The notes beneath the pieces are model-generated. The model had not been told where the DNA came from and did not search any database. It saw nothing but the letters and a program-made list of their open reading frames with translations. Made by a program: the position numbers and the translations under genes. A DNA stretch of 50,607 nt, taken from contig JAVZCK010000013.1 in assembly GCA_038874435.1 (NCBI GenBank), forward strand, positions 1 through 50,607, in the 5' to 3' direction. Positions 1 to 8,576 of this stretch are shown here, piece by piece. Source of the stretch: Thermoplasmata archaeon. Its GTDB lineage: Archaea > Thermoplasmatota > Thermoplasmata > Lutacidiplasmatales > SKW197. Every line of letters starts with the position of its first letter. Positions within the stretch are counted from its first letter, which is position 1.

Positions 1-19
1 AGATTGCCATGCATCCCAT
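1..19 (-). CDS. Start of a gene leaving the left edge (paralogue of the right-edge gene)
   Basis: Only six codons are visible, starting at ATG 19 or the in-frame ATG at 10 (MGCMAI). The matching gene at the right edge begins MGCMTISMEEIG. The one substitution in this part changes Ala to Thr and the frame stays open in both copies, so both are probably real copies of one gene. An AAGGAGG site lies directly upstream. It may be a transposase, judging only from its duplicated promoter and its place at both sequence ends; no family motif is visible. Confidence 0.35.
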
Positions 20-125
20 CCTCCTTCGTTTTTATTCAGGGAATTCTTAGAAATAAATTAAGGTTTAGGAGTTGTGAATAGAACCATGCTGCTTTATATA
101 CTAGCACCCCAAATCTTTATGACCC
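1..125. repeat. Left copy of inverted ~125-bp repeat (promoter plus gene start)
   Basis: Read on the minus strand, this segment matches 50426-50549 along its whole length, with a single-base indel and one substitution. It contains a TATA-like element (TATATAAAG on the minus strand), a purine-rich ribosome binding site (AAGGAGG) and the first codons of a gene that runs off the left edge. Similarity stops abruptly at GGGTCAT, so that is probably the end of a repeated unit. An insertion sequence present in several copies would explain this and would also explain why the sequence ends here. The far end of the unit is not visible, so its class cannot be named. Confidence 0.8.
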
Positions 126-161
126 ATCACCCAAAACTGAATATACTCCCTCCATTTTTGC

Positions 162-1325
162 ATGGTGATGCGAACCTACACTAATAGTTATCTGGTTTCG
201 GCCATGATGTTCAATCTTATAAATGGAGCTGCAATCGTGGTTTTTCCACTGTACATGCTCAAGTTGAGCAATGACTATTTGATGGCCACCTTAGTTACTG
301 GGCTGCCACTATCAGCACAAGTTGCAGGGAACTATTTTTGGGGCAGAATTTCTGACAAACTCAGAACTAGGAAACTGCCAGCGGTTATGGGTTGTGCTGT
401 GGGCAGCATGCTTTTTCTTTCCCTCCCTTTTCTTTTACCCCTCCTTTTCATTGTTACTCGCACACTCCAGAACATGCTATTAAGTTCTCAGATTTTGCTC
501 CAGAACCTTGCTTCAGATACTAAATCTGAAAAGGGGAGTTCATTAGGAATCCTGAACATCTATTCCAACATTGGTGTGGTAGTAGGTGCCCTGGGTTTCG
601 TATTTATACTGCCCTCTGAAACTCTGTCTTACAACTTCATTGTGGTATTCTCCATATCATTGACAATTGTGGGTATTCTAGGTACTTTGTTCCTCTGGCT
701 TTCTGGCGATGTTTTCTTCAAGTCCCAAACAAAGAGAACAAAGGCAAGAACTATCTACCTCCTTTGCTTTCTCACTGCCATCGTTATGTGGGGTAACTAT
801 ACAGTTTTCTCAATTTTCCCAGTTTACATCTCTGATTTTTCTGTCTCAATCAACGGGTTTACATTCACGGGCGTAAAGCTCACAGGGATTTTTATTGCAA
901 GTTCTAGTCTCACGGGAATCCCTGCGAGTTACATTGCGGGTAAATTTACAGATAGGTATAGAAAAGAAAAAATTGCTGCAGCAAGCATTCTTGTCTATTC
1001 ACTCATCTGGTTCATACTTTCAATCACAAACTCTCTTCCAATCATTTACCTAATCTGGATTCTTCCTGTTTGGCTCTTCTTTGTTCTTCCAGTAACCGCA
1101 GCAAGTTCAGAGAGTGTTAAGCTTGAAGAACGGGGTTGGGCAATTGGAATGATAAATGCAGGGATTGGTTTGGGTGCATTGCTTGGGAGTTACACGGGTG
1201 GTTATCTTTCAGACCACTATGGGTTCCAGGCCGCATTTGTGATGGCAGGTTTGATTGTGCTCCTTGGGCTTTTACCTCTTGCGTTCTGGAAAATTTCGTT
1301 TAAAAAAATGTACTGTTGCACATAG
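162..1325 (+). CDS. Major facilitator superfamily transporter
   Basis: The protein has 387 residues and about 12 hydrophobic segments, normal for a proton-coupled MFS carrier in the cytoplasmic membrane. The signature loop between segments 2 and 3 reads GRISDKLRTRK, and its weaker counterpart in the second half reads GKFTDRYRKEK, as expected from the internal duplication of the fold. The substrate cannot be told from sequence; drug or sugar efflux subfamilies are possible. The start at 162 is followed by another ATG at 168 and either could be used. The last helix-coding region overlaps the 3' end of the convergent glycosylase gene by 109 bp. The gene lies directly beside the left-edge repeat, which ends about 37 bp upstream, so its promoter may lie partly in or near that element. 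Confidence 0.88.
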   Translation: MVMRTYTNSYLVSAMMFNLINGAAIVVFPLYMLKLSNDYLMATLVTGLPLSAQVAGNYFWGRISDKLRTRKLPAVMGCAVGSMLFLSLPFLLPLLFIVTRTLQNMLLSSQILLQNLASDTKSEKGSSLGILNIYSNIGVVVGALGFVFILPSETLSYNFIVVFSISLTIVGILGTLFLWLSGDVFFKSQTKRTKARTIYLLCFLTAIVMWGNYTVFSIFPVYISDFSVSINGFTFTGVKLTGIFIASSSLTGIPASYIAGKFTDRYRKEKIAAASILVYSLIWFILSITNSLPIIYLIWILPVWLFFVLPVTAASSESVKLEERGWAIGMINAGIGLGALLGSYTGGYLSDHYGFQAAFVMAGLIVLLGLLPLAFWKISFKKMYCCT

Positions 1326-2143
1326 CCCGCAAATATTCCAAACCGTTTTCTGGCAAAATCTGAAAGAATTCTGTAAATTTTGTCAGACATTTTCTTTTGA
1401 TTTAGCGCTGCATTCACACTCTCAAGTTCCATATAGTTCTGCTTTCTGAACCATGAACTTATATGGACATCTATTGGAAACGCCATGTAATGTTTCAAGC
1501 TGAAAAGGCAGACGCAATCAGCCACTTTGGGACCAACGCCCTTAATCTCCAACAGTGCATTTCTTGCGCTGGTATAATCCAATGTCGCAATTCTCTCAAG
1601 ATTTATTTTCCCATCCACAATTTTTTCTGCCAATTCTAGAATTCTGGAATCTCTGAAACCCAAGCTGCAATTCTTTATTTTTTCAGAACATTGCAAAAAT
1701 TTCTCTGGTGTAGGAAAACCAAAATAAATCCTTCCAGCTACTTCAATTTTCTCTCCGTAAGTGAGGCAGATTTTTTCCACCATTGCTTTAATCCGCTTTA
1801 TGTTTGTGTTTGTGGCAAGTAGGAAAGAAAAGAGGCATTCATAGAGTTCCTGATTTAGAATTCTAAGACCTTTATAAGCAGTTGGAAGATGAGAGACCTC
1901 CGGAGCCCCAAAACTTGTTTCGACAACTTCTTTCATTTTAAGGTTGAGTCCGAAATACTCAAGAAATTCTTCCATTGTAAAGCCAGTAAAAGTTATCATC
2001 CTCCCTTCCTGTCTCAATTTGCACACTTTCTGTCGCACAATGCCCTCCCATATCTCTCCTTCCTTCCTCCAGCGGAATGCCTGTCCGCTATCTAAAGTGA
2101 AATCAAGATTGATTGGATTATCTGGCTCAACAAAGTATCTCAT
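1217..2143 (-). CDS. ogg: OGG1-type 8-oxoguanine DNA glycosylase/AP lyase
   Basis: This base-excision repair enzyme would remove 8-oxoguanine from DNA and nick the abasic site. The N-terminal part has the OGG1-type domain (DFTLDSGQAFRW). The helix-hairpin-helix and catalytic region reads EIKGVGPKVADC followed by PIDVHIS: the Lys in GPKVADC is the expected Schiff-base nucleophile and the Asp in PIDVH the activating acid. The family normally ends soon after a motif like AGYVQQYIF; here about 27 further residues are read antisense to the MFS gene and probably are not conserved. The ATG at 2143 overlaps the stop of the upstream amidotransferase gene by 4 bp (ATGA), so the two should be co-transcribed and translationally coupled. 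Confidence 0.9.
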   Translation of the reverse strand: MRYFVEPDNPINLDFTLDSGQAFRWRKEGEIWEGIVRQKVCKLRQEGRMITFTGFTMEEFLEYFGLNLKMKEVVETSFGAPEVSHLPTAYKGLRILNQELYECLFSFLLATNTNIKRIKAMVEKICLTYGEKIEVAGRIYFGFPTPEKFLQCSEKIKNCSLGFRDSRILELAEKIVDGKINLERIATLDYTSARNALLEIKGVGPKVADCVCLFSLKHYMAFPIDVHISSWFRKQNYMELESVNAALNQKKMSDKIYRILSDFARKRFGIFAGYVQQYIFLNEIFQNARGKSPRSTIKPAITNAAWNP

Positions 2144-2856
2144 AACAGCACTTCAATACCTTTTTCCGTGATTCTGATAAGCGAGGGATTCTTCATCTTC
2201 TTCCATTTCATTTTCCCATGTTTCAATCGTTCCGAGCAGACCACATGACACCCATCCTTGCTGGCATAGTATAGAGAATAGTAATCTGCGCACTTTTTTG
2301 CATCTCTGTAGGCATAGATTTCTCCTTCTGATAGAAGCAGGAAATTGAGTGAAGAATAGTTAAGCATCTCTCTGAGTTTTCGCACTGCAGAAATCAGCCC
2401 TTTATCAATGTAATTTAAAAGTGTTTGGAAAATGTATTCGCTATCAATCATTCCACCATGGGCAATTGCCTTGTAGTTCTCAAGGCCGCCATTGTGGGCA
2501 AAATAGTACTTTCTTCGTCCATGCTCTGCGGAAAAAGGATGGCTGTGTTCTGCAGAAATTGTGTTTTTCTCGGATGCACGTCTTAAGTGCATAATTAGAT
2601 TTACCTTTTCAAGTTTAGAAACCCTGCTTAGCAGCTCATTGATTTTCTGGCTTTCAGTTGCAGCATTGGCTTCTTTATAAAAAATCTCTTCTCCTCCAAG
2701 CACTGCAATTCCCCACCCATCCTTATGTCCCCTTGTTTTATCACCGCTACAGCCAAAGTCAGCACCAATCTTTCCGTTTTCGGCCAGGAAAACGAACTCT
2801 TGAAGAAGTTCTTTAGGCACGTTCAAGCTAGCCATCACCCCAAATAATCTGCACAT
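2140..2856 (-). CDS. Class II glutamine amidotransferase domain protein (YafJ-like)
   Basis: An N-terminal-nucleophile glutamine amidotransferase of 238 residues from the chosen start. I chose ATG 2856 because it makes the protein begin MCRLFGVMAS, exposing the catalytic Cys2 after Met removal; an upstream in-frame ATG at 2916 would bury it. Other family features are DGWGIAV, LIMHLRRAS and the HNGGLEN glutamine-binding loop. Stand-alone proteins of this type probably hydrolyse glutamine or a glutamyl compound; the acceptor is unknown. A TATA-like stretch (TTAATATATTC on the minus strand) lies about 20-30 nt upstream, fitting a leaderless mRNA. It is the first gene of a two-gene operon with the glycosylase. 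Confidence 0.88.
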   Translation of the reverse strand: MCRLFGVMASLNVPKELLQEFVFLAENGKIGADFGCSGDKTRGHKDGWGIAVLGGEEIFYKEANAATESQKINELLSRVSKLEKVNLIMHLRRASEKNTISAEHSHPFSAEHGRRKYYFAHNGGLENYKAIAHGGMIDSEYIFQTLLNYIDKGLISAVRKLREMLNYSSLNFLLLSEGEIYAYRDAKKCADYYSLYYASKDGCHVVCSERLKHGKMKWKKMKNPSLIRITEKGIEVLL

Positions 2857-2900
2857 GAAGATATGTATGTAGTATGAATATATTAATGTTAGTGTCTCAT

Positions 2901-3402
2901 CAGTATCTCCGAACAAGTTGGAAAAGCCAGATACTCATTACTACCCTAAAAGCCATTAGAAAGGGAATTGATGTGGACATACTACCGGGAAACCTACTGA
3001 TTTTTTCCCGGCCTACACCCCTATGGCTCCTGTGCCATAGAAGTGGCCATCAACCCTTTCCCAGTGTATTTTCATTTCACTCTCTTACTTCATAGAGAGC
3101 GAGAAGAAATTCCTTGAATCTCACCTCCTTCTCTATATAGATCTGCCCACTTGGCGCTGGTGCCGAAAGGCGTCACCTTACGAATATAGAATCCCCGTAT
3201 GTTCCTGATAGTCAGTTCAGTTGCGGGTGTTATAGGTATTCGTTTCATGAGATATCTATAAGATATCTTAAATATTTAACACTTTCTATGCCTCGGTGGA
3301 ATTTTGAAAGACCCGTTTGAAAATTTATAAGAAAGATGTATCAGGAGCTTTGCATACTGGCATCAATTTTTGAATTTTAGCCAGTATCTTTCGGAGATAC
3401 TG
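2901..3402. mobile_element. 502-bp transposon relic (MITE-like) with 13-bp TIRs and 5-bp target duplication
   Basis: The ends are perfect 13-bp inverted repeats: CAGTATCTCCGAA at 2901-2913 and its complement at 3390-3402. The element is flanked directly by the 5-bp repeat CTCAT (2896-2900 and 3403-3407), a target-site duplication. Each end also carries subterminal AGATACTG/CAGTATCT symmetry. Inside, on the minus strand, is a small gene resembling transposon-associated DUF2080 proteins. No transposase gene fits in the remaining sequence, so this is a deleted or non-autonomous copy. It fills most of the 570-bp gap between the amidotransferase gene and the amidohydrolase gene and may have altered their promoters. 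Confidence 0.82.
3090..3248 (-). pseudogene. DUF2080-like transposon-encoded small protein, probably frameshifted
   Basis: ATG 3248 opens a 52-codon frame whose N-terminal half (RGFYIRKVTPFGTSAK) resembles the DUF2080 family of small proteins found beside archaeal transposases. After residue ~38 the frame loses family character. Moving one frame at the TCTATATAG run gives IYIEKEVRFK, which fits the expected continuation better and ends at 3077. I infer a single-base frameshift. A TTAAATATTTAA promoter-like stretch lies upstream. DUF2080 proteins are short and of unknown function, possibly DNA binding. Confidence 0.55.
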
Positions 3403-3445
3403 CTCATTAGTTTCAGCGTCAAAATAAGGGATATGGCAACAGAGG

Positions 3446-3454
3446 TATTATATA
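3446..3454 (+). promoter_or_regulatory. TATA box of the amidohydrolase gene
   Basis: TATTATATA ends 33 nt before the ATG at 3488, so the transcript would have only a few nucleotides of leader. It lies outside the transposon relic. Confidence 0.5.
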
Positions 3455-3487
3455 CCCCAAATACCATATGTACTATCTGGGTTTACC

Positions 3488-5833
3488 ATGCTGCAGAATG
3501 TAGGAAGAAAGGTTTTATGTGCCGGGGTGCTGGTAATAATCATGCTCTCTCTGGGTTTCAATTTGTCTGGAGAAAAGAGCGTTTCTGTTGGCAGTGCTTC
3601 GAGAGGTGATTTGGCAATTGGGCTCATTCTCCATGGAACTGTGGTGACGATGGATAACAGTTCTACAGTGATTGACGATGGAATTGTAATAGTAAATGCC
3701 TCAAAGATTGTTTATGTGGGTGCGAATAACACAGTGCCACCTGAGTACGCGGGTGCACTTGAAATTTACACGAATGGCTACATCTTTCCAGCCCTCATGA
3801 ATGTGCATGACCACCTCTCCTACAATTTTATGCCACTCTGGACTGTGCCTGCAAAATTCACAAACAGGTATCAGTGGCAGAACCATCCGTTGTATAGAGT
3901 GAACATCACAAATCCAAAGAACCTGCTCACTGGTACTACCTACCTTAACATGGTGACTGAGGTTTCTAAATGGGCAGAAATCAAGCACATTGCAGGTGGT
4001 GCAGCAAGCGTGGAAGGGAGTGACAATCTGAACTCAATCACAAAGATTCTAGCGAGAAATGTGGAGCACTACAACTTCGGACAGGATAGGGTGAGGACAA
4101 GGGTGACAAGTGTTACTTCAATGACACAGAGTGAGATTGACTCGCTGAGGAGTGCGATGGAAAATGGCACGATTGATGCCTGGATTGTGCATCTTGCAGA
4201 AGGTGTGGATGCATCCTCGCTAAACGAGTTTGATTTCATAAAGTCAATTGGTTTGCTTTCTAATACTACAAGAATTGTGCATGGTGTGGCGCTCACACAA
4301 CAAAACTTTACAGAGATGGCTGCAGTTGGTGCGTGGATTTACCACTCTCCAGTTTCAAATCTGTTGCTCTATGGAGCTACGACCAATGTTTCGCTAGCGA
4401 AGCAGTGCGGTGTAAATCTGGTGCTTACAACGGACTGGTCACCAAGCGGGGGCAAAAATCTCCTGCTTGAGATGAAGTATCTTTATGAGTATGCGGATGA
4501 ATACTGGCCAGGGACTTTCACACCACAGGACATTGTGAAGATGGTGACAAGAAATCCTGCAATCTCAATTGGCTGGGATAATTATGTAGGACATTTAGCA
4601 ACAGGGCTTTATGCAGACATTGCAGTGTTTGCCAAACTTGAAACAGACCCATATCTCTCGCTCTTGAACAGCACAGAAAAGGATGTGAAATTGGTTTTGA
4701 TTAATGGCGAGGCAATTTATGGTGACATAGAATACATGCAGATTTTGAAGCCAGGCGACTATGAGATAGTTGCTGCCCCCTGCGGTTTGCAGAAGGCAAT
4801 AGATGTGACAAACGCAAGTGTCACGCTTGGCAACGAAACCTTTGCCCAGCTTTCATACTGGCTCACGGAAGCCGCAAAACTCAACAAAAGCTTTTTGAAA
4901 GAGCACATGAACAATGCAACCGTGCAGAACATGACAGATACAGAATTCGACCTTTGGCTTGCTTCCAAATTCCCGGAGGGAATCACACCCTATGTGCTCG
5001 ACCCCGTGTTCACCTGCGACGACAGATTGTTCTTTGACATAATGCGAAATTCCACAAACGCAAACCTTACATTTGATGTGGAACAAATTTACTATACCTT
5101 CCATCACCAACCCTACATGCCAGACCTTGCAATCTCCCAGGCAGATGTTTCGATTACGCCAGCGTTTCCACCTGCTGGAAAGAATTCCACAATCAATGTG
5201 AGTGTGAGGAATGCAGGTAATTATTGGGCTTCAAAGGTGAGAGTTGAGGTTTACGCAGATGATGTGCTTGTAGGTAAAACCTTTGTGAACTTCTTGAATG
5301 CAAGTGAGAGCAAGACGGTGAGTTTCAGCACTTATTTCCAAGCAAGTCCGAACAAAATAAAGGTTGTTCTGGATGGAAAAAATAAGGTGCCTGAGAGTGT
5401 TGAAACCAACAATGTGGTGGAGATAAACCTTGCCTACCCTGACCTTGTGATAGAGAATGCCAGTGCATCGCCTTCTTCACCAATAGAAGGGGACAATGTA
5501 ACTATTACTGCTCAACTCAAGAACTCGGGAAATGCTGCAGTGTCTGATGTTGTGGTGTATCTCATCGTTGATGGTATCAAGGTGAGCGAGGTCAAGGAGT
5601 CCTTAGCCATCGGGGAGACCAAGACAGTGACTTTCTACTGGATTGCTGTGTATGGCACTCATAACATCAGCGTTTACGCAGACCCAGGCAACACAGTGGG
5701 AGAATTGAACGAGGCAAACAATGGAGCTGAGTTTCAGATAACTGTGACGCAGCCAGTGAGTGAAACCTCGCTGCTGACTTTGGTTGTGCTTGGCATTGCA
5801 GTGTGTGTTCTGCGAAAGCCAAAGGATAAATAA
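3488..5833 (+). CDS. Exported amidohydrolase with two CARDB domains and a C-terminal membrane anchor
   Basis: The 781-residue protein starts with a signal-like segment (KVLCAGVLVIIMLSLGF). Residues ~45-430 form a metal-dependent amidohydrolase related to imidazolonepropionase-like enzymes: metal ligands HDH near residue 107, then IVHGVAL and the TDWSPSGGKN loop. Residues ~540-645 and ~650-755 are two CARDB-like beta-sandwich domains, each opening with PDL, typical of archaeal surface proteins. The C-terminus is one hydrophobic helix followed by RKPKDK, a membrane anchor. The enzyme should therefore work outside the cell, facing the pseudoperiplasm or medium. The substrate is not evident. It lies 21 bp ahead of an ABC exporter, which could share its mRNA. 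Confidence 0.82.
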   Translation: MLQNVGRKVLCAGVLVIIMLSLGFNLSGEKSVSVGSASRGDLAIGLILHGTVVTMDNSSTVIDDGIVIVNASKIVYVGANNTVPPEYAGALEIYTNGYIFPALMNVHDHLSYNFMPLWTVPAKFTNRYQWQNHPLYRVNITNPKNLLTGTTYLNMVTEVSKWAEIKHIAGGAASVEGSDNLNSITKILARNVEHYNFGQDRVRTRVTSVTSMTQSEIDSLRSAMENGTIDAWIVHLAEGVDASSLNEFDFIKSIGLLSNTTRIVHGVALTQQNFTEMAAVGAWIYHSPVSNLLLYGATTNVSLAKQCGVNLVLTTDWSPSGGKNLLLEMKYLYEYADEYWPGTFTPQDIVKMVTRNPAISIGWDNYVGHLATGLYADIAVFAKLETDPYLSLLNSTEKDVKLVLINGEAIYGDIEYMQILKPGDYEIVAAPCGLQKAIDVTNASVTLGNETFAQLSYWLTEAAKLNKSFLKEHMNNATVQNMTDTEFDLWLASKFPEGITPYVLDPVFTCDDRLFFDIMRNSTNANLTFDVEQIYYTFHHQPYMPDLAISQADVSITPAFPPAGKNSTINVSVRNAGNYWASKVRVEVYADDVLVGKTFVNFLNASESKTVSFSTYFQASPNKIKVVLDGKNKVPESVETNNVVEINLAYPDLVIENASASPSSPIEGDNVTITAQLKNSGNAAVSDVVVYLIVDGIKVSEVKESLAIGETKTVTFYWIAVYGTHNISVYADPGNTVGELNEANNGAEFQITVTQPVSETSLLTLVVLGIAVCVLRKPKDK

Positions 5834-5854
5834 CCCCATTTCATTGGGGCGGTA

Positions 5855-8575
5855 ATGAAGGCCTATCCTTTCCTCAAATATTCTTTTCTTTCCATGGGAC
5901 GAAATTTGAGACGGACTTTCTTTTCAATTATTGGGATTCTCGTGGCAATCTCGCTGATTGCAGGTGAAGGAATTTCCATTGATTCTTCAGTCAGTTACAT
6001 GATTGAGAAGCAACTTGCAGCTCTCCCTTACGAATTTTCTGGCTATGGAGAAAAAATGAATTTAAGTCAGATACAGGATGTGCAGGCACTTGTGAACAAC
6101 CAGACGAATGTGCAGGAAAGCAGTTTTATGCTCTACTCAAAGGTGATTGCAGGAAACCAGACAATGCTGAACACTAGCATTAACCAGACCGAAATTCTAT
6201 TTACTGGGGTTTATGGTGTTGATGCTATCTTCATAAAAAATCATGAAAAGCTTGGTGTTGAAGGAAGGATTTCTGTGGGGCAGGGGAATGCCACACTCAC
6301 ACGAATCCTTGCCCAGACACTTGGGCTTTCTCCCGGTGATGCCGTTTTCCTGTTTCAGAATACTACCGTGAAACAATTTAATGTGTCAAGCATTGTTGAG
6401 GATGGAAGCATTGCATATGGTGGCAGAACAGAAACACCGTCCCAAGGAATTTATGAAACAGGAGCGATTTACATAGACATTGCAGAGGCGTCTGCATTGT
6501 TTGCAGATTACCCTGCTGCAACTGTGGTTTACATCTGGGCAGAGAAATCAAAGGTTGTGAGTCCTGCTGACCCTGAGGCAACAGTGTTCAACCTCAAAAG
6601 AATGGAACGAAACCTCAACAATGTTCTGGCAGAGTATGGCATCACAGTGAGCTACAATCAGGAAATTGTTGTTGCAATCAACAGTGTCCAGTTCACACTT
6701 CTTGGCATCAGATTTTTGCTGGGTGGGCTTTCATTACCAGTCATTATTCTTGGTGTTTATCTTGGCACTCTGGGAAGCGAGTTGAATTATGCGGAGCGAA
6801 GGAGGGAAATTGGGATTTTGAAGGCAAGGGGTGCATCTGAATTAACAATTTTCACAATTCTGATGGGTGAGGCAATATTCTATGGTGTGGTAGCTGGCAT
6901 TCTTGGATTGCTGCTGGGCATACTGATTTCAAGGGTGTTCCTTGCCACCTCGTTCAGCATTTTTGATGTGCAGCCGTCAGTTATGGGCTTCAGTGTCTCA
7001 GCGCTTACAATTGGAATTTGTGTGATTCTGGCCATTATTCTCAGTTTAATAGCAAGTTACAGGGCTGCAAAGAATGTGAGCAAGATTACGGTGCGAGAGG
7101 CACTGCATGCTTATACCACGGAGGAAGCAAAAATTCCCTACAAGCCAAAGAGGGATGTAATAATGGTGGCACTTGCGTTGATTACCTATGGGGCAATGAT
7201 AACAATTTCTGAGGTTGCAAAACATCCAGAGTATTATGGATTCCAGGTGGCTATCAGTTTGCTCTGTCTTTCAGCAATTTTCATGGTGCTTGTGCCATTT
7301 TCACCGTTCTTCCTCATCATCGGGCTCTCCCGTCTTGTAACCAGAATTTCACCGAAAATCTACGATGTGTTTTCAAATACAGCCAAGCCATTCCTGAAAG
7401 GGTTGCATCCTCTTCTCCAAAAAAATCTGAAGCGAAATCCAAGAAGGGCATCTACAGTGTGCATGTTGATTTCGCTTGCGCTTGCCTTCGGGCTGTTTGT
7501 GGCTGTTACTTACGATTCCCAGGTTGCTTACGATGCGAAGCTTGTGAAGGCGGAGGTCGGAGCGGACATAAAGGTAACTGGATACACTTACAGAACAGTT
7601 GGAGGTGCCCATAATCTTCAGGGCTATCCAGCAATTCATGGCAATATCTCACAGTTGCCTGGTGTTAAGAGGTATGCAGAATGTCTGGTGTTTTCAGCGA
7701 ATGCAGGAAGTGCGGGTGTGAGTGTGAGTACATTTAATGCGAGTGCCTATGCTTCTGTGGTGCCTGTGGAGAGCAGCATCTTTGTGGCAGGGAGTGTGGA
7801 GGCACTTAGTAAGCTGGATACTCAGAGTGCAATAATCACTGAGAGTTTTTCAAAGAGGGAAGGATATGCAATGGGGGATACGCTCAGGATAACTGCTGGG
7901 AATTTTTCAGCGGTTTTCAAAATAACAGGGATTGTCAAATACATGCCTGGTTTTGGAAGTGTGCCTGCAGCCGACATCTACATAACGAAGGAGAGTGTAA
8001 ATCTGGAATTTTCGCAGTATCTTCTGTTTCTGGATGTGGAGGAAGGCAGGGATGTGGAGTGCGGAGAATACATTCGGGAAAACTATGGTGGCGAGGTTGC
8101 AGTGATGGTTTACAGTGAGGAGGTGGCGAAGCTGAAAGAGAATCCGCTCGTGGGTTCTGTTTATAATTTCCTCACAATTGAATTTGTTTTTGCGATAATA
8201 ATTACTGCAGTTGGTATCGGAATGATAATGTTTATTGCTGTGCTGGAGCGGAAGCAGGAGATTGCAAACATGGTTGTCAGAGGTGGAAGTTTCGGACAGA
8301 TTGCAAAGTTGATCTGGGGCGAGGGTCTCACTGTGTCAATTGTGGGTATTATTCTGGGTTTTGGCACAGGTGCCTTGACTGCGTTTGTGTTCAACAAACT
8401 TTTTGACCTTGTGATGACTGGTGGGAGTGTGATAGTGAGAGATGTGGTGTTTGGGCTAACGAGTTTGCAGATTGTTGTTGTGGCATTGAGTGTGCTTGTG
8501 GTTACAACATTTATAGTTGTGCTGCCGATGAAACGGCTGAAGTTGAATGAGATTTTGCGATGGAGAGGTGGTTAG
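5855..8575 (+). CDS. FtsX/MacB-type ABC transporter permease, duplicated form
   Basis: The 906-residue membrane protein has an N-terminal helix (FFSIIGILVAISLIAGE), an extracellular MacB periplasmic-core-like domain (~45-270), a three-helix FtsX block (~280-410), then a second unit starting at LLQKNLKRNPRRASTV (~525) with its own ectodomain and a final three-helix FtsX block. The loop sequence RRREIGILKARGA is the usual coupling segment contacting the ATPase, and ERKQEIANMVVRGG is its partner in the second half. Such transporters move lipoproteins, peptides or mechanical signals across the membrane. The ATPase gene follows immediately. Confidence 0.9.
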   Translation: MKAYPFLKYSFLSMGRNLRRTFFSIIGILVAISLIAGEGISIDSSVSYMIEKQLAALPYEFSGYGEKMNLSQIQDVQALVNNQTNVQESSFMLYSKVIAGNQTMLNTSINQTEILFTGVYGVDAIFIKNHEKLGVEGRISVGQGNATLTRILAQTLGLSPGDAVFLFQNTTVKQFNVSSIVEDGSIAYGGRTETPSQGIYETGAIYIDIAEASALFADYPAATVVYIWAEKSKVVSPADPEATVFNLKRMERNLNNVLAEYGITVSYNQEIVVAINSVQFTLLGIRFLLGGLSLPVIILGVYLGTLGSELNYAERRREIGILKARGASELTIFTILMGEAIFYGVVAGILGLLLGILISRVFLATSFSIFDVQPSVMGFSVSALTIGICVILAIILSLIASYRAAKNVSKITVREALHAYTTEEAKIPYKPKRDVIMVALALITYGAMITISEVAKHPEYYGFQVAISLLCLSAIFMVLVPFSPFFLIIGLSRLVTRISPKIYDVFSNTAKPFLKGLHPLLQKNLKRNPRRASTVCMLISLALAFGLFVAVTYDSQVAYDAKLVKAEVGADIKVTGYTYRTVGGAHNLQGYPAIHGNISQLPGVKRYAECLVFSANAGSAGVSVSTFNASAYASVVPVESSIFVAGSVEALSKLDTQSAIITESFSKREGYAMGDTLRITAGNFSAVFKITGIVKYMPGFGSVPAADIYITKESVNLEFSQYLLFLDVEEGRDVECGEYIRENYGGEVAVMVYSEEVAKLKENPLVGSVYNFLTIEFVFAIIITAVGIGMIMFIAVLERKQEIANMVVRGGSFGQIAKLIWGEGLTVSIVGIILGFGTGALTAFVFNKLFDLVMTGGSVIVRDVVFGLTSLQIVVVALSVLVVTTFIVVLPMKRLKLNEILRWRGG

Positions 8576-8576
8576 A

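Noticed and set aside
1-125. Terminal inverted repeat explained as an assembly k-mer overlap
   Set aside because: The copies differ by one indel and one substitution and the right copy continues beyond it; an exact overlap would be identical. A chimera cannot be fully excluded.
2874-3095. 73-codon plus-strand frame starting MNILMLVSHQYL, faintly like a glycosyltransferase N-terminus
   Set aside because: It runs across the transposon end and the amidotransferase promoter, has no ribosome binding site, and lies mostly within the relic.
8547-8576. ABC ATPase starting at ATG 8547
   Set aside because: Adds ten unlike residues and lacks a ribosome binding site; TTG 8577 has a good one.
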